NCBI GenBank assembly: GCA_028023455.1
Contig: JAQFVV010012546.1
Location: forward strand, 2,532,081-2,596,080
Origin: Epiperipatus broadwayi
Lineage: Eukaryota; Onychophora; Udeonychophora; Euonychophora; Peripatidae
Direction: 5' to 3'
Length of the DNA: 64,000 nt
Positions 47,625 through 57,914 of the stretch are shown piece after piece; the first letter of the stretch is position 1, and each line of letters begins with the position of its first letter. Made by a program: the position numbers and the translations under genes. A model generated the notes under the pieces. The model was not told where the DNA came from and made no database searches. It was given only the letters and a program-made list of their open reading frames with translations.

Positions 47625-49950
47625 TTGATTGTTTGAAAATATTATAGTTTAATAAGTGTTCCTATTTGTGTTTTAAATGATAAATATTTCTCATATGTTT
47701 TTTTTATATTTTAATAAATATGTATAGATTATTAGTATAATTTATGTTTCTCTCTTTCACTTTACTTATGATTAAATAGATAATCGTATTTAGATTTGCT
47801 GTGTTAACATTCTCATATTTTTAATAGCTAGCTATGGGTCAATTGCTTGAAGCATATTAATGTCATCTCATAGTTCCAATGGCTGTATGGTGCCCATATG
47901 GTTTACAACCATTACAAATATCCCCATGAGATGTGTCAATACTTCTTGCAGTAGGGAGGGATACATTGATCTGAAAAAGTGGCCATTGTTATAATATTTT
48001 TATTAAATCTCAGTCTGACCGGGGGTATGATTAATATGTAAGTATTGATCACATTTTCCTTCTTTGCTTGAATAACAGGATCTAGATATAAAATGTTAAT
48101 GATTACTATGATCTAATAAAGTAGAATAATAAATAATAAGTAAATAGACTTAGAATAAATTGTAAAAAAGTTAAATCCTGTTACAATATATATTACTATC
48201 TAAGTAATTTTACATTATGTTTTTGAAATATGTAGTCAATTGCTTTATTTGTATTTTACTGGTGATTCACTATGATTAATATTAAGATATTTATTTTAAA
48301 AAAATAGCTCTTGCTATATATTCTCAATTGCGTCAGTTTACTCTAGAAAGTAATTCTAATAGTCTTAAATCATATGTTTTCTTACAAAATATAACAGCAT
48401 TCTTGTGTATCTCATAAATAATATTATTCTACATCTTTACATACCTATTAAAATCTAGCTGTACTTTTCAGTTATCCATCTATTATCTTTTTAGGAGCAT
48501 GCCCAGTTCATTTCATTTCAACTGACTACTTTTATTTATAATATTTTGAATTTTATTTCTAAAAAAAATTGTTTTACTAATTATTGTTCAAAACCAGTAA
48601 TTCTTTATGCTATAACAATAACCTTTTATATATATATTCTACCATTAACTGTTGCATGTTTGAGATTACAAGATGGTAATACATCTTAATTCCCATCTCC
48701 ATTTTAATTTTGAGTTTTTGCTTTAATAAATAAGGACTTGAGATTCAAAACTAGATTCAATGCAGTTATATTTCTGACAGTCATCTTTAATTCCTTTATT
48801 ACTATTAAGCTGATATCATGAAATTTTAAAATAAAAAAAAACTTAGATATAGAACCCAAGCTAATATACTTATATAGCATTATAGATCTGTTATCTGTAT
48901 AGTAATAACAATTTAATAATTATCTGTTAACTACTGATTACTTAAACTTAAAATAGATGCCACTAGTGTAGGAGAAGAAATGCCTTTTTACTGCAGTAGA
49001 TTGAAAAAATCAAATAATACTGTTGTTGGTATTATCAAAAAGTGAAAAAAAAAAAACATTCCTCAAAACTTTTAAATTGGCTGGATATTAGTTTGATAAA
49101 GTTGGCATTATTTTTAGGTAGAAAAATAAATATGAATGTTAACATGCAGCATATATTATGTTGTCAATGGCAAGTTGTAGTGCAAATATTTAAATTAATT
49201 TTAAAATGGTTAAATTTAATTTTTACTTTATAACCATAAATTCTATATATTTAAAACATAACAATGAGATTATAATGGGAATTTTTGTTTTGTTTAATAG
49301 AATATCTTGTTTATGTACTTCATCATTTTGTCATCTGAGGTTCAAATTTTGTGACCTCTAATCTGACACAAACAGTAATTCTGTCTTCGCTAAAATAAAT
49401 TTATTTTTATAGACCAAATAAACTTTATTGAAGAAAACAACTGCTCATGCATATATATATATTCAGTGCTAAAAGTGCTCAACAACAAAAAAAATATTCT
49501 TATATTATGATGTTTTCAAGACATTTTTTTTATAAATTAATTCTTCAATTTTGCATTTATGACTTAAATTTCTTTTCCCTATAAAACTATTTAAAAATTT
49601 TGCTAATTTCCTTTATAAATAACCCTTATCCAGCCAATTAAATATGTTAATTTCAAGATTTTTAAATTTCATTTGATAAAGCGGCATGATAAACTATAAT
49701 GTTATTTTCAATTGTTTAAAGTGATTGAACATTTTTGAAAATAGCAGAGTTTATTTCATTAATAGTTGATAGATCCTAGATATCAATTCTATTTTTAAAT
49801 TTCAACAAAGTTTGAATTTTTTTATGTAAGCTTAAAAAATATTTCATTAGCTTTTATACTTATAATAATGATATATCTAAAACCACCAAAACATCACATA
49901 ATCATCATTCATCACATGACCGCCACCTCTTATGCTTGTGTATAACTGTT
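47625..49950. other. Intergenic A+T-rich DNA
   Basis: No supported gene or repeat; small frames are low complexity. Confidence 0.5.
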
Positions 49951-49952
49951 GT

Positions 49953-50272
49953 TAAAACAGGAAAAACTCACTATACATATTGCCACACATAGCAAGCTAG
50001 AGTAATAAATGGATGCCATAAAGCCTGTGCATAAAATCCCCATCTAATGCCTACTCATCCAATATTCCCTGACTAGTTTCTGGATTGTGGCTAGGTGCAG
50101 TGATCTCAGATCCAAGGCTCCTCACTGACGAAGGCCACAAGCCAGAAACTAGTCTGGGAATATTGGATGAGTAGGCACTAGATGGGGATTTTATGCACAA
50201 GCCTTCTGGCATCCATTGATTACTCTAGTTTGCTGTGTGTGGCAGTACGTATAGTGAGTTTTGCCTGTTTTA
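49953..50272. mobile_element. Family A foldback element with an internal hammerhead
   Basis: Arms of about 135 bp: AAACAGGAAAAACTCACTA ... TTTCTGGATTGTGG and CCACAAGCCAGAAACTAG ... AGTTTTGCCTGTTT. The unpaired centre carries CTAGGTGCAGTGATCTC and the 5' half of a hammerhead that completes in the right arm (50110-50168). Outside the arms, CATCACATAATCATCATT and AATAATCATCATTCC also match inversely. The layout equals two family A units joined in inverted orientation. Confidence 0.8.
50110..50168 (+). ncRNA. Hammerhead ribozyme, family A copy 2
   Basis: Outer helix I AUCCAA (50110-50115) with UUGGAU (50163-50168); internal loop GGC against UA; inner UCCUCA (50119-50124) with UGGGAA (one mismatch). 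Core CUGACGA (50125-50131; position 7 is tolerant), helix II GGC/GCC around CACAA, GAAA (50145-50148), the palindrome ACUAGU and the cleavage triplet GUC, after 50154. The 10.1-11.1 pair is A-A. Confidence 0.75.
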
Positions 50273-50329
50273 ATAATCATCATTCCCTATGCTTACACAA
50301 GCTGTTATTAGCAGTAGTGAACTTTCAAT

Positions 50330-50455
50330 ACAGAAACTAGGTCAGAGATATTGGATGAGTCGGCACTAGATAAGGAATATTATACACTAACCTTCTAGCA
50401 TCCATTCATTACTAAGACTTGCAGTGGCACCACTGTATGGAGGGTTTGCTACTGC
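50330..50455 (+). mobile_element. Family A repeat, single-arm copy
   Basis: CAGAAACTAGGTCAGAGATATTGGATGAG (given in parts: CAGAAACTAGGTC, then ATATTGGATGAG) followed by GGCACTAGATAAGG and CCTTCTAGCATCCATTC. It begins within the hammerhead, at the CCAGAAAC segment, and runs to GGAGGGTTTGCTACTG. The CUGAUGA half is absent. Confidence 0.7.
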
Positions 50456-50457
50456 TA

Positions 50458-50814
50458 ATATTAGGCCTAATAAATAAATCAGTTTAAAGACTTTATTGTG
50501 ACTGCACAACTTTATGGAATATAAACTAATAATATTTTAGGATGCTTAACAAATGCAATCTGATAGGTTTTATTAAGGTAAACATCATTAAAAATAACTT
50601 TTTAAAATAATAATTATTATAATAATATAAACCATATTTTACTAGTAATTAATTGAGCAAATATGATTTTCACTAAATTGATTTTTATTCTAAATATCAC
50701 ATGACAATAAATGTTCTACAGAAATATACATCCTCTAGTGGTCATCACTGGATTTAAACTCTTGAAAAAAATCTTTTTATAATCCTTCTAAAATATTTTA
50801 AATATATATTAATA
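50458..50814. other. Intergenic A+T-rich DNA, nothing recognised
   Basis: No supported feature. Confidence 0.5.
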
Positions 50815-51245
50815 GTATACCTAATATATAGGGTATATGAGCACATACTTTCACATTACCCACCACTCTCCACACTATCTCATAACACTGATGCATATGA
50901 ACACATATATGTTGAAAAGATAAATAATCACCAATATATGTATTTCATGCTAAACCAGCAATCATCAGTTGGTCCAGATTACCATCTCTACATATATATG
51001 CTATAAATGCTCAGATATATATTAAGATAGTCAATCCTCATACTTTAATGGACAGGCTTCAATCCACTCAACACTCCAACTCTTCAACCGTCCATCCAAT
51101 TGAAAATCTGATGATGGAATGCTCAAAGGCCACCATGAGGCCGAGATTTTTGTCACACCCATGTTGACCTAAGATCAATCTGACCCCTCATGTACAGGAC
51201 ATAATCCATTTAATACACAAACAAGGGATAGGCAGATATCTCTAT
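50815..51245 (-). mobile_element. Family C hammerhead repeat, most complete copy
   Basis: Read on the minus strand: TGCCTATCCCTTGTTTG, CAGATTGATCTTAGG, GAGCATTCCATCATCAG, GGATGGACGGTTGAAGAG, GTGGATTGAAGCCTGTCC, TCTGAGCATTTATAGC, hammerhead (50928-50977), TATCTTTTCAACATATATG, GTTATGAGATAGTGTGG, GTGCTCATATACCC. It is about 430 nt, similar to the other families' units. No open frame, no tail. Useful as the reference copy for this family. Confidence 0.75.
50928..50977 (-). ncRNA. Hammerhead ribozyme, family C, best-preserved copy
   Basis: Minus strand: ACCAA (complement of 50969-50973) pairs with UUGGU (50934-50930), five perfect pairs. The core CUGAUGA is canonical (50968-50962). Helix II UGCU/AGCA is perfect with loop GGUUU. 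GAAA is intact. Helix III AUACAUAU is nearly self-complementary, and cleavage after AUA (at 50935) leaves UUGGU as the new 5' end. The only departure from consensus is U-U at 10.1-11.1. Confidence 0.8.
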
Positions 51246-51590
51246 TATGCAATAACTGAAACACACAAGCTTATTATATACTTGTGTCTATATATGTATA
51301 TCTCTTAATTTATATATTAGTGAGTTATTTATTATTTTGATTTAATTATAGTTAAACGGTTGTTTAAGAATTTATAAATGACTACAACATTATAGTCATG
51401 AAGTTTATTGTGAAATGACATAAAGTACAGATGCTCAGAAATGGGATTATGTAATTAGTTTGTATATTGCCATTTAATAGACTACATTTTCAATCTTTTA
51501 TAAGCACATTCATTATCTGAAATCCGCTATATTGTAAACACTTACTTGTACAGAGACTTTGAACATACTGTGCCACTGTGATCAAAAATA
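51246..51590. other. Intergenic A+T-rich DNA
   Basis: AACTGAAACACACAAGCTTATTATA near 51256 (AACTGAAACACACAAGC) is shared, inverted, with 54085-54105. Otherwise nothing is recognised. Confidence 0.45.
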
Positions 51591-51605
51591 ATTAGACCTA
51601 ACTGT

Positions 51606-51705
51606 TTTTTCATGTGTCATAGCATCAACCGGGAATCGAACCCGCTAACCCGAGATAACTGCTTGTAAGGCACCTGTTCTGACCTCTCGGCCACCAACGC
51701 TTGAT
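51606..51705 (-). mobile_element. tRNA-derived SINE, copy 4
   Basis: The minus strand carries GTGGCCGAGAGGTC (A box), GGGTTAGCGGGTTCGATTCCC (perfect B box GGTTCGATTCC) and CATGA then poly-A. ATTAGACCTAACTG occurs on both sides (about 51592 and 51704), a perfect 14-bp target-site duplication. With the intact B box, this is the best-preserved promoter among the six copies. Confidence 0.9.
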
Positions 51706-51719
51706 TAGACCTAACTGGT

Positions 51720-53050
51720 TTGTGACTCACAACGGATACAGACATTGACGTTCATTTATTGAGATTAATGCTTGACTTTGAATTATATGACTGTAAATAG
51801 AGAATATAAATTATTAAAATATTTATTTTAAATAAAAATACTTTTTTATATTTTAATAAAAAAGAAATATGAAAATGCACTAATGAATTTGATTTTTAAA
51901 ATTGCAAACAAATACCAAACAAAAAACTCTAAAAGAATTCTGAGAAGTATTAATAATTTCTTTTAATGAATTTCATTTAAATATGAACCAGTACATAAAT
52001 GAATATTTAATTTGCATAAATTTAAAAAAAAAATATTTTGAATTTTTTTATTATCAATGTTTTAAAAAATAATAGCTATAAGAGTTGTTTCTATTGGTTG
52101 TTAATAATATAATTAAATAAACATGTCTTTAATAAATTATTTTGTTTTATATCTTAAGTGAAATAAAAAATGTTAAAGAGAATCAATAAATATGTATGCT
52201 TTTTTTTTTAACAAAAGAAATACAAAGAACATGGATAAATTAATAGTATTTTTTTTTTAAAAAAAAGTTTTTTTGTTTTTTTTACTTCATGAATTATATT
52301 GCAACTATCTAACTCCTATATTTAAAAATTAATGCTATACTGTATATATATATTGCGAATATACACATCTAATTATTGCACTTAGATTTATATATGTCAA
52401 ACTTTCTACATTAAATAACAGTCTATTCAACTATCTAGCAAAAATACTACATCCATCATACTTGGTTTAAATGCTCCTATTCATTATGTAAATATGTGAA
52501 TTATATTGAATTTAATATATATATATATTAACCATATATTCAGTAAAATGTTATATATATATATTAATTTGAAAATTGCATATACATATTAATATAACAA
52601 CGAAAATAACTATTAAAAAGAAAATATTGTAAATAAAGTAAAAACTAGCATGATCTTTTTTCGAACTTGTGTACGTTTCACATATTTATTTTTATAGTCA
52701 ATCCAAAAATGATCTGGAGTGGGTTATTATTGTCTTTATTTTTAATATGCTTTGCTATCTTTGTGTGTTTTTGTCTTGAGTTGAAGTGGCCATATTTGCT
52801 CGTAAAAGTAGCTGCTGATACTTAGGCTATATATGTTATTTTTTAATTATTCTTTGTTATGTACCTATTGACATTATATAATCACAATTATTTGATACTA
52901 AATATCACTGCATATATTCACTTAAGAAATGTTTTATCTTTTGATAAAAAAAATAAAACATTTATATATTGAAAATTAAATAAATAATTATACTTGAAGA
53001 ACTGTAATTTGAATCTGAATAAAACATTGAAAACTTTCCGATTCCAAAAA
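51720..53050. other. Intergenic A+T-rich DNA
   Basis: Long A- and T-runs (52201-52210, 52249-52268). No supported feature. Confidence 0.5.
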
Positions 53051-53072
53051 AAAAAAAAAAACTTAGAATTTT

Positions 53073-53174
53073 CTTTTTTCTCATGTGTCATAGCATCAGC
53101 CAGGAAGCGAACCAGCTAACCCGGGACAACTGCTTGTAAAGCAGCTGTCACTGACCTCTCGACCACCAATGGTT
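53073..53174 (-). mobile_element. tRNA-derived SINE, copy 5
   Basis: On the minus strand: GGTGGTCGAGAGGTCAG, TTTACAAGCAGTTGTCCCGG, GGTTCGCTTCC and CATGAGAAAAA. AAAAAACTTAGAATT is duplicated on both sides (about 53056 and 53177), so the target-site duplication is 15 bp. Confidence 0.9.
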
Positions 53175-53720
53175 GAAAAAAACTTAGAATTGTGGTCACA
53201 TACTACTACAATACATTTCTCTCTAGAGCATAAAATAAGAAAAAAAAACATGGAATCTTCAGAAATGGCTTTTGACCAAATCCATTAAATACAGTAATCT
53301 TTTGTATTTCCAACATATGTTTCCAAACTTTGGCAAGTATACCAAAATTGATTGGTGGTAATATAAACTATGTAAAATATGCTGTTTTAATGTGCACACA
53401 TATATATAGTGTAATTTTTTTTAAATATGTGTATATAGTGTATGTATATGCATTATAATTTTTAGTGAATAAATTAGAAGTAATACATTCATTAAGATTA
53501 AGAAAGGAAGTGCTATAAATATACATCAACGAATACACCTAATTGCAGTGAAATGGCCTTAGTTAAATAGTCTTTATGTAAATGGAAAGATGAAAATAGT
53601 CACTCAAAAATAGAAAAGGTGTTATTTTTTTTTTTTTTTAAAATTACATTGAAATGCTAATACATTGTTTTTCTCTTCATTAGTAAAAATTGTAATTACA
53701 AATTGTAATTACAAATACAA
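53175..53720. other. Intergenic A+T-rich DNA
   Basis: A short tandem AATTGTAATTACAAATTGTA lies at 53690-53715. Nothing else is recognised. Confidence 0.5.
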
Positions 53721-53754
53721 CTTTTTTCGCATGCTTTAGTGAAGCTATAATTAA

Positions 53755-53935
53755 GGTATGTGAGCACAGACTTTCACACAACCCACCACTATCCACACCA
53801 TCTCATAACACTGATACACCTGAACACACATATGTTGAAAAGACAAATAATCACCAATACTCAGATTTCATGCTAAACCAGCAATCATCAGTTGGTCCAG
53901 ATTACCATCTCTACACATATATGCCATAAATGCTC
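53755..53935 (-). mobile_element. Family C hammerhead repeat, minus arm inside the composite
   Basis: Downstream part of the family C unit plus hammerhead, read on the minus strand, close to the copy at 50815-51245 (GTTGAAAAGACAAATAATCA on the plus strand). Confidence 0.7.
53851..53901 (-). ncRNA. Hammerhead ribozyme, family C
   Basis: Minus strand: ACCAA with UUGGU, canonical CUGAUGA (53891-53885), perfect UGCU/AGCA helix II, and GAAA. The helix III segment AUCUGAGUAU has lost its palindrome. The U-U at 10.1-11.1 is again present. The core is intact and the dimerisation segment is damaged. Confidence 0.7.
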
Positions 53936-53945
53936 AAATATATGT

Positions 53946-54060
53946 ATATTGGTGATTATTTATCTTTTCAACATATGTATGTTCAGGTGTATCAGTGTTA
54001 TGAGATAGTGTGAAGAGTGGTGGGTTGTGTGAAAGTCTGTGCTCATATACCCTATATATT
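53946..54060 (+). mobile_element. Family C unit starting at the cleavage point
   Basis: TATATTGGTGATTATTTATC begins at the position equivalent to the self-cleaved 5' end and continues GTGTATCAGTGTTATGAG to GCTCATATACCC. It has no hammerhead upstream in this orientation. It mirrors 53755-53860 as the other arm of a palindrome. Confidence 0.65.
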
Positions 54061-54123
54061 ACATATATAAACACATGCATATAATAAGCCTGTGTGTTTC
54101 AGTTGAAGCTATAATTATATTAT

Positions 54124-54730
54124 AATTTGTAATAGGAAAAACAACATCGACAAATATATAAAAAAATGACTAACATAAGCTTTAAACCCAATACGATCAA
54201 TCAGAGAATAAAAACATTTTATAAAAAACTCAGAAATAAACTGCCTAAAGACAATATGAAATACCTAACAATTCCTTTTATACCCAATGTAACATCAAAT
54301 ATTGCAAAAAAATTGTCTAACAATTTCAAATTTAACTTCAGAACACCTCCCAGCACTAACCAATTAATTAATAACTCCAAAGATAAAATAGAAAAAGATC
54401 AAGCCCCTCATGTGGTCTATAAAATGGCATGCCCTCAATTAGGCTCCTAAGCATCTTACTACAGTGAGACTTGGGATAACCTTAATACAAGAATTTACCA
54501 ACACAGGCATGCATACAACAGGGTTAAAAATAATAATGAAAAAACATCAGTATTCTGGGGCCACCAAGCAGCTATAGGCCATATATTTGAATACAGTTCT
54601 GCCCAAATAATTTGTACAGAGAAGAGTGATGCCTAAAGAAAAGGTAATGAAGCTTTTTACATAGCAAATGATCTCAGTGCCATTAATAGAAGAGAGGCAT
54701 GCTTTGCTCTCTCCAAACAAAAGATTAACT
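54124..54730 (+). pseudogene. Penelope-like element C-terminal fragment
   Basis: An open frame of 94 codons at 54166 holds IPFIPNVTSNIAKKLSNNF and APHVVYKMACPQ. After a stop the same frame goes on with ETWDNLNTRIYQHRHAYN, FWGHQAAIGHIFEYSSAQII, and EAFYIANDLSAINRREACF. This matches the order of the PLE at the window end (PYVKGTTDSIGRIL, GVYQISCKNCKASYIG, RRIRDRRDEHANAV, REAIEILKRPDCIN), the linker and GIY-YIG nuclease domain. The YIG motif is degraded and stops interrupt it, so it is dead. It is from a different PLE family than the one at 62.8 kb. Confidence 0.7.
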
Positions 54731-54889
54731 AATTAAAAATTCAAACTCATTTGTATATGTGTACAATAAATCACAACAGTCTTCATTCACAAAGCTAGAT
54801 TCGAACATTAAATCTTGAAAGTGCTAAGCAGACCTATTACAAATTATAATATAATTATAGCTTCACTAAAGCATGCAAAAAAAATTGAA

Positions 54890-56665
54890 GTGCTAAATAA
54901 ACAAAAAAAAATATATCACTTAATATATGGTCATGTGATTTAAACATGAATTTTAAAATAGAAAAAAAAAAATCAATAAAATAAATTATAGTTTTTATTG
55001 CCCTACATGGTTTAGTATATTTATAGATTGGCAGACTAAAAGCCCAAATACCATAAATTGTCTCTGGGTGAATAATATAAAACTAGTGAATTCTCAATCA
55101 CTAAGTGTTAAATCATCACATGAATTTCAAAACAATTAACAATATGATAATTTTAATGTTTTTGATGTACTGTATTAATAAATTTCTTATAACATTTAGT
55201 GTCTATATAAAAATAATAATATACAACATTTAAAATGTTTTTTTAATTAGTATTAATAATAATAAAGTGAATATAGATATTATACAAAAAGTATTTGTAT
55301 ATATTCCATATATGCAAAAATATAAAAATCAAAATAAATATTTATTTAAATTTTCATCTGAGTTAAGTTGCTTTAAAAATAGCTTCATAAAAAGATAAAA
55401 ATCTATTGTGACTTCCCTTGTAATAATTTGTGGTTGCAATGTCCAATGATTAATAAATTGAAATTTAGTAAATTTGTTATTAATTCCTAATTTTTATTTA
55501 ATATTCTTTTTTTATTATGAATGACCAAAACTGTAGATATAAAAACAATGGATATAGTGACAATTTTATAGTAGTTTTTCTTTTATCATTTTTAATACAA
55601 GGATGCTGGTGCTTTTGTTGTGAAACCATGTTATCTTTTTATATACATATTAATATATTATTGTGAATTAAAGATAAAATTAAAACTGGTTTCTAAAACT
55701 CCATATTAAAATTCTTACCAAGACATATTTCTTATGATCAAAACAACATAGTTGAAATTGGTGCAAATTTTTTTAAAAATTCTTACCTTTGGATAGAAAA
55801 ATAAATTCTCCACAGAAACAGCCAGTTGAAGTTTCTGAATTCTAATTTATCTTCCTCAGTGATGCACATTCTTGAGAGCTTTGAGTTCATTTGTGTCTCA
55901 TTTTAATTTGTTTGTTCATTGCTTTTTACTAACATAATTTAGACTAAGCATAAAGAAAAATATTAGAGGCAACATAACATTTGTTATTATTTTATTGTTA
56001 GCTAAATTAGAAAAGTTATTCTTAATTGGTGGTGAAACAAATTGAGATATCTTTTTAATATAATAGTAAAATATGTTTTTTACATTTGCTTAAATTTAAT
56101 TGGACATTTTGAAATTGATAAAGTTTCTCTTGTAATATATTAATAATATTTTTCTTAATATTTTAATATTATAAAAATTAGAAATATGAACTACATCTAA
56201 AAATGTGAACTAAAAGCAGATGTGGTATACCTCTGACTAAAATAATTTTTATGCTTACTAACTTTTTCACAAATGCTTTAGTTTTTTCACATAATTGTGA
56301 TAAAAATTAAACATAAAGTTTCTTATGATCTCAATATTTGAGTAGCACTTGATTGAAGCTTTTGTAAAGAAAATAAATTATCAGATATTTTATCTATGAA
56401 AATTGATGTTTTGTATGGAATTTGAAAATATCTTCAATTTATCAATGATCATTTTTATTATTAGATATTTTCAAGCATACTTATTTAAAGCATATAATCA
56501 CTTGTATATTTCTTAAGTAATTTTATTATGTCTTGGATAAATAATAAATACAATTTCCAAGCTAATCATTATCATAAAATATTACAGAATACTAAAGTAG
56601 TTTGAAGTTAACAAGGCCAATTCTTTCTCATTTCTTATTTTTGTTCATTTTTTCATATATATACA
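54890..56665. other. Intergenic A+T-rich DNA
   Basis: No supported feature; low-complexity A/T runs only. Confidence 0.5.
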
Positions 56666-56668
56666 CAT

Positions 56669-56836
56669 AAACAAGCTAAAACTCTCTATACAGTAGTGCC
56701 ACCCTGTGCCAACCAGAGTAATCAATGGATGCCAGAAGGCTTGTGCATAAAATCCCTCTCTAATGCCTACTCATCCAGTAATTACTCTGGTTTGCACAGC
56801 GTGACACTACTGTATAGAGAGTTTGGCCTTGTTTAT
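56669..56836. mobile_element. Family A foldback element, short copy
   Basis: The arms AACTCTCTATACAGTAGTG ... TCAATGGATGCC and inverse TAATTACTCTGG ... GTATAGAGAGTTTGGCC are preserved. The centre is deleted just after CCTACTCATCCAG, removing all hammerhead sequence. The following GTGCTAGTATAAGAGATGGT is shared with 46450. Confidence 0.75.
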
Positions 56837-56839
56837 AAA

Positions 56840-57790
56840 CAATTATGTGCTAGTATAAGAGATGGTGATCATGTGATGCTTAATATATACACATATATAA
56901 TAAATTTAATGTTTCTATGGATTGCTTCTATAATAAAGAATAGAAATGAGATAATATCCATATAAATAGAAATGACCATTAACCTTAGCTGTTACCAAGA
57001 AATTATCAACTACTACTAATTGACAATAAGACCAAAACAGTTTTTTTAAACCTATACTAGCTCTTTTGTTTGAGTTTTTGTTGAAGTAAAAGTTATCATC
57101 ATCAATTAATAGTAATTGGTAATTTCTTAAATAATAAAAATGTAGGATATAATAAAGAAATAAAAATAATAATTAATGGAGTATATATGATAAATGCAAA
57201 CAATTTTTGAATAATGCGATTGAAAAGAAATATGTGGAGAAACTAAAAAATGTATAAAAAAGTTTAAAACAACATGTGAAGACCAATGGACACAAATTTA
57301 TGGAAAGTTCAATAAAAATAATGTTACATACAGACACTATTAAAAAAAGGAAAATAAAAGAACCAATATTAATAAAAAAATATAAAACCAAAATTTAATA
57401 GATGTTTTGGGATTAGGGTGATATCAGTATAACTATAGTATTTAAAAGATATTTAGAGAAAATATATAAAGAAAAAATTAATTACAACTAAATTATGTAT
57501 TTGTGAAAAAATTTATGAAGGAGTGTAAACATGAATATACTAATAGACAATACATATTAATGAAATAAAACCTTAACATAACATTCAAATATAAAACAGT
57601 ATAATATAAAATATAAAGTTATAAGAGAGAATTATATATAAAGCATATATATGTATATATAAAGAGTTGTAGTAATAATAGATATAGTTAGTTTAAATAA
57701 TATGCACTAGAGGTAGCTAGGGTATAAGATAATTATTTTAAAATAACGTTTAAGGCATTAAAAATAGACTAGTTAAAAGATTACAATATT
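56840..57790. other. Intergenic A+T-rich DNA, nothing recognised
   Basis: No supported feature on either strand. Confidence 0.5.
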
Positions 57791-57798
57791 TATGGTTT

Positions 57799-57899
57799 TT
57801 TTCCTCATGTGCCATAGCATCAGACGAGAAGCAACCTGCTAACCTGGGACAACTGCTTGCAAAGCAGCTGTCACTGATCTCTCAACCACCAATGCCTGA
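57799..57899 (-). mobile_element. tRNA-derived SINE, copy 6
   Basis: The minus strand shows GGTGGTTGAGAGATCAG, TTTGCAAGCAGTTGTCCCAGG, GGTTGCTTCTC (decayed B box) and CATGAGGAAAAAA. ATATTTATG(G/A)TTTTT flanks both ends as a target-site duplication. It is the most diverged minus-strand copy. Confidence 0.85.
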
Positions 57900-57914
57900 T
57901 ATTTATGATTTTTA

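Larger units (their letters stand above)
53724..54883. mobile_element. Composite element bounded by inverted GCATGCTTTAGTGAAGC
   Basis: GCATGCTTTAGTGAAGCTAT at about 53731 and its inverse at about 54854 flank 1.1 kb. Inside are an inverted pair of family C units (53755-53935 minus, 53946-54060 plus) and a PLE fragment (54124-54730). The fragment has its own inverted flanks, AGCTATAATTATATTATAAT at 54109 and its inverse at about 54843. Inverted terminal segments around a PLE body are known for Penelope-like elements; nested insertion is the alternative. Confidence 0.6.

Noticed and set aside
51606-51705. Functional tRNA gene
   Set aside because: The A and B boxes are present, but the acceptor stem does not pair fully, and the poly-A tail and target-site duplication show a retroposed SINE.
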